In this document: positions 6,346 to 9,156 of the stretch, one piece after another
How positions within the stretch are numbered: the stretch's first letter is position 1
Layout: each line of letters opens with the position of its first letter
NCBI GenBank assembly: GCA_017617145.1
Contig: JAFZWX010000162.1
Location: 1 to 9,156 of the forward strand
Origin: Treponema sp.
Lineage (GTDB): Bacteria > Spirochaetota > Spirochaetia > Treponematales > Treponemataceae
Length of the DNA stretch: 9,156 nt
Direction: 5' to 3'
Made by a program: the position numbers and the translations under genes
Notes under the pieces: generated by a model
What the model was told of the DNA's origin: nothing
What the model saw: only the letters and a program-made list of their open reading frames with translations
Database searches by the model: none

Positions 6346-8397
6346 TTATTCAATCCTCATTTTAATTTCTATTTTAGTTCCCCGTCCTTTGATTCCTTCG
6401 ACAGGTTCAGCGACCGCAGCCCCGCAATAAAACTCTGCTCCAATCTGGTTAGCTCTGTACTGCATAGAGTTCAAACCTATTCCAGAATTATTCATTTTTT
6501 CGTTTGAAATACCAATGCCGTCATCTGTAACGGTTACTACAATAAATGATTCATCTTCTTTGTGACAAAGCACACATGAAACACAAACATTTTTTGCTTT
6601 AGAATGTTTCATTACATTATGAAGCGCTTCCTGTATAATTCTAAAAATATTCAGTTTTTGAGTTTTATCAAGAACAATTTCAGGTGGCAGTTTCCATTCA
6701 TACTTACACTTTATTTCTGACTGCTGCTCAAACGAAGCACATAAATTACTAAGACTTGCATCAAGTCCAATTGTATCAAGATCGACAGGATATGAATTAT
6801 GAACATATTGTCTTGTTCTTTGCAGGGTGTCGCTTATAAGCTTTGTAAGTTCTTCCATCTGTGACTTTTGAACAGGAGTATCAAGTTTTGAATAGCTGCG
6901 GCATAACATTGAAATACCTGCCAGACGCTGACAAATATCATCATGTAAATCATTACTAAAACGCTGCCGTTCTATTTCGCTGATTTTAAGTACTTCACTT
7001 TCAAGATGATCAGCATAACGCTTTCGTTTTTCATTTGCCTCAATTCTGTTCAAGGTAAGAGCTATATCTACAGAAATCAGGATTATATAAGGCAAAGATG
7101 CCTCTTGAGCATCATAAAGCATACAGCCAATATAATCATTTCCCACATTAAGATATTTAAACACAAGCGGCTGCTGTTGTACCAATTCATAAAAATCCCC
7201 TAACGAAAGTAAACCGTCTTTATTTACAGGAATATTATTTAATCTTTTTCCCTTATATTTTACATAAACCGGCCGAACAAAAAGTTTTTCGGTAGCAGGA
7301 CTGTCACTTTGCAATTTTACAGGAAATTTTAAAATACAGAAATTATCAATTCCGAGCATTGCAATGTTATAATCAATAATTGAAACCAAATCTGCTTCAT
7401 TGTTGTCATTGTTTAAGTCGCGGCCAATGTGACTTGTAATACTTAACATCTGCTCTGATACAACATAAGATGACTGCATTTTTTCATATGAACTGCGGAG
7501 GGTTTCAAAATCTTCAACCGATTTTTTGCAGCCACACGACTCCCTGTAAATTACATGCGACTCAACCGATTTTTCAAGCGGAACAGATTTTCCCTGAACC
7601 AGATCAAAAATCATATTTACAGCTTCTTCTCCAAGCTTATCAAGCGGCTGATGAACTGTTGTCAATGGTGGAATAGTAAATTGTCCCTGCGGAATATCAT
7701 CAAAGCCTGTTACAGCAATTTTATGAACGCCGGCCTTCTGCGAAAGATTAAGATATTTGTAAACTCCAATTGCCATATTGTCATTTGCACAAACAACAAT
7801 ATCGGGATCTTTTCTGGAATTATCTTTTTTTGTTCCTGTCTTGTTTGAAAAAAAATCATCCATTGCACGAACCGCACTTTGTTCCGAAAAGCTGCCATGC
7901 ATGATTGTATAATTGATTTGAGGATTCTCTTTCTGAGCCTGTTTGATAAGCGATGTAAAAAGCTCTTCCCTGTTAATAGAATCCTGATGTGTTTGAGTTC
8001 CACCAATATACACAAAGTTTTTATACTCGTGATTTTTTACAAGATGTTCCATGAGTTCTTTTATAGAATCATCAGTTTTAATTAAAAGAGATGGAACGCC
8101 CTGAATTTTTTGCCCAACCGAAACAACAGGAAGTTTTCCCCAGATACGCGTAAGATCATCGTTTGTACTGAGCATGCAATTGTCAAAAACAACAGAAGTT
8201 AAAAGAATTATGCCGTCAAGATTAAAATATTCTTTTCGTGGAAAACTTCCTATGAATGAGTCTGATACAAAAGTCTTGTTTCCTTCCTGAAAACAGATAA
8301 TCTGAATACCAAGCTCTGCAGCCCGCTGCTTAATACCACGGTACAAAGAAATCTGATATTCTTCATCCAGAATATTCAGAACTAAACCAATACGCAT
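6346..8397 (-). CDS. Soluble hybrid sensor: LacI-type ligand-binding domain fused to a HisKA_3 histidine kinase
   Basis: A 683-residue kinase with no signal peptide or membrane segment, so it should sense a cytoplasmic ligand. Residues 1 to about 285 form a LacI/periplasmic-binding fold without the DNA-binding helix-turn-helix: MRIGLVLNILDEEYQ at the start, DGIILLTS (61-68), IVVCANDNMAIGVYKYL (200-216) and VTGFDDIP (229-236). The junction carries YRESCGC with C288 and C290. Residues about 305-450 look like a degenerate GAF domain, followed by a coiled coil and HisKA_3 with ERQRFSNDLHDD and phospho-acceptor H485. HATPase_c follows, with N-box N594, G1 DDGIGI (625-630), G2 SGIGL (638-642) and GTKI (673-676). 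HisKA_3 kinases normally pair with NarL/LuxR regulators, and one lies divergently next door. No ribosome site precedes the ATG. The ATP domain holds a repeat-derived AEPVEG (663-668) shortly before the GTKI motif. Sugars or other small metabolites are plausible ligands. Confidence 0.92.
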   Translation of the reverse strand: MRIGLVLNILDEEYQISLYRGIKQRAAELGIQIICFQEGNKTFVSDSFIGSFPRKEYFNLDGIILLTSVVFDNCMLSTNDDLTRIWGKLPVVSVGQKIQGVPSLLIKTDDSIKELMEHLVKNHEYKNFVYIGGTQTHQDSINREELFTSLIKQAQKENPQINYTIMHGSFSEQSAVRAMDDFFSNKTGTKKDNSRKDPDIVVCANDNMAIGVYKYLNLSQKAGVHKIAVTGFDDIPQGQFTIPPLTTVHQPLDKLGEEAVNMIFDLVQGKSVPLEKSVESHVIYRESCGCKKSVEDFETLRSSYEKMQSSYVVSEQMLSITSHIGRDLNNDNNEADLVSIIDYNIAMLGIDNFCILKFPVKLQSDSPATEKLFVRPVYVKYKGKRLNNIPVNKDGLLSLGDFYELVQQQPLVFKYLNVGNDYIGCMLYDAQEASLPYIILISVDIALTLNRIEANEKRKRYADHLESEVLKISEIERQRFSNDLHDDICQRLAGISMLCRSYSKLDTPVQKSQMEELTKLISDTLQRTRQYVHNSYPVDLDTIGLDASLSNLCASFEQQSEIKCKYEWKLPPEIVLDKTQKLNIFRIIQEALHNVMKHSKAKNVCVSCVLCHKEDESFIVVTVTDDGIGISNEKMNNSGIGLNSMQYRANQIGAEFYCGAAVAEPVEGIKGRGTKIEIKMRIE
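6395..6417 (-). repeat. Dispersed repeat copy 2 inside the histidine kinase gene (AEPVEG type)
   Basis: The plus strand begins CCTTCGACAGGTTCAGCGAC at 6395 and matches 572-594 at 18 of 23 positions, including an identical CCTTCGACA. On the minus strand it encodes AVAEPVEG (661-668), between the G2 box and the GTKI motif of the ATP-binding domain, a loop of variable length in kinases. Frame and orientation equal those of the copy in the ABC ATPase gene, so both give xPVEG or xLVEG peptides. Confidence 0.6.
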
Positions 8398-8403
8398 AAA
8401 TTT

Positions 8404-8431
8404 ATTATATAAAAAAAATCTTTTTTGTGAT
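8404..8431 (-). promoter_or_regulatory. Predicted leaderless promoter of the sensor kinase operon
   Basis: On the minus strand a consensus TATAAT lies at 8409-8404. Counting 7 bases on places the transcription start at 8397, which is the A of the kinase ATG. A 4-of-6 -35 match, ATCACA (8431-8426), lies 16 bp further upstream. No Shine-Dalgarno sequence exists between the -10 and the ATG, which agrees with a leaderless mRNA. An A8 and a T6 tract (8411-8426) fill the spacer. Confidence 0.55.
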
Positions 8432-8436
8432 ATATT
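8428..8436 (+). promoter_or_regulatory. Predicted extended -10, leaderless promoter of the response regulator
   Basis: TGATATATT is an extended -10 (TGn followed by TATATT, one mismatch to TATAAT, hexamer at 8431-8436). The predicted start is 8443, the A of the regulator ATG. No Shine-Dalgarno sequence precedes this ATG, and an in-frame TGA at 8428-8430 rules out an upstream start. No good -35 is seen, which an extended -10 can tolerate. The element overlaps the -35 region proposed for the divergent kinase promoter. Confidence 0.5.
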
Positions 8437-8442
8437 ATTCTT

Positions 8443-9093
8443 ATGACTTATAGAGTGTTAATTATAGATGATCATCCTTTATTCAGCAGAGGTCTTTCGC
8501 AGCTTATTGAAACACAAAAAGATTATAAGGTTACCGGCATAGCAAAAAATCATGACGAGGCAATGGACCTTGTAAACGAGCTTTCTCCAGATCTTGCAAT
8601 TGTAGATTTGAATCTTGGGCAGGAAGATGGGCTTGAGCTTATTAAAGATATTCTTGCTGTAAAGCCAGAAACAAAAGTCCTTGTTCTTTCAATGCATGAC
8701 GAACGTTATTATGCAGAACGCGCTCTTAAAGCAGGTGCCAGGGGATATATAATGAAAGAAGAAGCTGAATCGAATGTTTCTACTGCAATTAACACTGTTA
8801 TGCAAGGAAATATTTACCTTAGTGAAAATGAAAAAAAACGCCAGGAAGAGCTTACAAATATTCAAAACAGACAAAAAGATAAAGAACCATTTGATTTGAT
8901 ATCTGTTCTTTCAGACAGACAGCTTCAGATTTTTACACTTATTGGAAAAGGCCTTGGAACTGTAGAAATTGCAGACAAGTTAGGACTTAGCATCAAGACG
9001 ATTGATACTCACAAGGAAAATATGAAAAACAAGCTTCATTGTGAATCGTCGGCAGAGTTGCGCAAAATGGCCATTGAGTGGGCGAGTCATTAA
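8443..9093 (+). CDS. NarL/FixJ-type response regulator (REC plus LuxR helix-turn-helix)
   Basis: A 216-residue cytoplasmic DNA-binding regulator. The receiver domain (about 1-120) has the acidic pair D9/D10 in LIIDDHPLF, phospho-acceptor D55 in AIVDLNLG, S83 in VLVLSMHDERYY and the invariant lysine K105 in GYIMKEE. A charged linker (about 128-150) leads to a LuxR-type helix-turn-helix (about 154-206): LSDRQLQIFTLIGKGLGTVEIA, then a recognition helix around SIKTIDTHKENMKNKL. All residues needed for phosphorylation and DNA binding are present. It is encoded divergently from a HisKA_3 kinase with 45 bp between the start codons, and this is the type of regulator such kinases use, so pairing is likely. 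The ATG has no ribosome site; the only in-frame extension stops at 8428. Target genes cannot be read from the window, although the shared intergenic region is an obvious candidate. Confidence 0.95.
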   Translation: MTYRVLIIDDHPLFSRGLSQLIETQKDYKVTGIAKNHDEAMDLVNELSPDLAIVDLNLGQEDGLELIKDILAVKPETKVLVLSMHDERYYAERALKAGARGYIMKEEAESNVSTAINTVMQGNIYLSENEKKRQEELTNIQNRQKDKEPFDLISVLSDRQLQIFTLIGKGLGTVEIADKLGLSIKTIDTHKENMKNKLHCESSAELRKMAIEWASH

Positions 9094-9156
9094 AAATATT
9101 GATACATATAAGGAAAAATAAACGCGTCACACGCGACCAGGACGAAAAGGAAGGTC
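9094..9156. other. Non-coding tail after the response regulator
   Basis: These 63 bases hold no convincing gene start. CGCGT (9123-9127) and ACGCG (9131-9135) form a small 5-bp stem around CAC, without a following T-run, so it is a poor terminator. Purine-rich AAGGAAGG near 9148-9155 could be a ribosome site for a gene beginning beyond the window edge. Confidence 0.3.

Noticed and set aside
8425..8430. TTGTGA as a -35 element for the response regulator
   Set aside because: It touches the -10 hexamer directly, and a -10 at proper distance would lie inside the coding region.
9123..9135. CGCGT-CAC-ACGCG as a terminator for the response regulator gene
   Set aside because: Only 5 bp of stem and no T-run; it may only be a chance palindrome.
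1..9156. CRISPR array, insertion sequence, tRNA or rRNA
   Set aside because: No regularly spaced long repeats, transposase motifs, terminal inverted repeats or RNA-gene-like conserved stretches were seen; nearly all bases are used by the listed genes.

Overview
The window is compact and gene-dense, with an AT-leaning base composition and tight, mostly co-directional genes. The protein set is two half-size CHR-family chromate transporters, a ClpC with a VGF loop, a cytosolic LacI-like sensor kinase ending its sensor in a RESCGC motif, and a NitT/TauT-type ABC importer. This best fits a host-associated spirochaete of the Treponema type. That placement is an inference from gene style and remembered family distribution, not from a marker gene; a Firmicute-like anaerobe cannot be excluded.

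Layout. Bases 3-74 are the last 23 codons of a plus-strand gene. It converges on a minus-strand block through a short gap (75-150) made of duplicated motifs. The minus-strand block, read in its own direction, runs: sensor histidine kinase (8397-6346), CHR half-transporter 1 (6345-5704), CHR half-transporter 2 (5707-5135), clpC (5071-2492), ABC substrate-binding protein (2451-1519), ABC permease (1518-760) and ABC ATPase (756-151). Junctions are very tight: kinase/CHR1 and binding protein/permease abut directly, the CHR pair overlaps as ATGA, and permease/ATPase are 3 nt apart. The only larger gaps are 63 nt before clpC and 40 nt after it. Divergent from the kinase, on the plus strand, is its probable partner, a NarL/LuxR-type response regulator (8443-9093). 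The last 63 bases hold no recognisable gene.

How the genes may work together. The kinase has no membrane segment. It joins a LacI-type ligand-binding fold, a GAF-like region, HisKA_3 and HATPase_c, so it should read a small cytoplasmic ligand and phosphorylate D55 of the divergent regulator. The regulator could then act on the shared 45-bp intergenic region or elsewhere. The kinase is translationally packed with the CHR pair, which suggests that anion transport is its nearest output. clpC and the ABC importer follow in the same direction and may be read through or have their own promoter; an inverted repeat and a TATAAT lie just before clpC.

The most notable signals are small. (1) Both divergent two-component genes lack a Shine-Dalgarno sequence and carry a -10 hexamer placed so that transcription should begin on the A of each ATG, which predicts two back-to-back leaderless mRNAs. 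(2) Two copies of one dispersed repeat lie inside coding sequence in the same frame, adding PELVEG to the ABC ATPase and AEPVEG to the kinase ATPase domain. (3) A perfect 9-bp palindrome, apparently a mobile repeat unit, sits between clpC and the binding-protein gene. (4) A three-copy 12-bp minisatellite forms the tail of CHR1.
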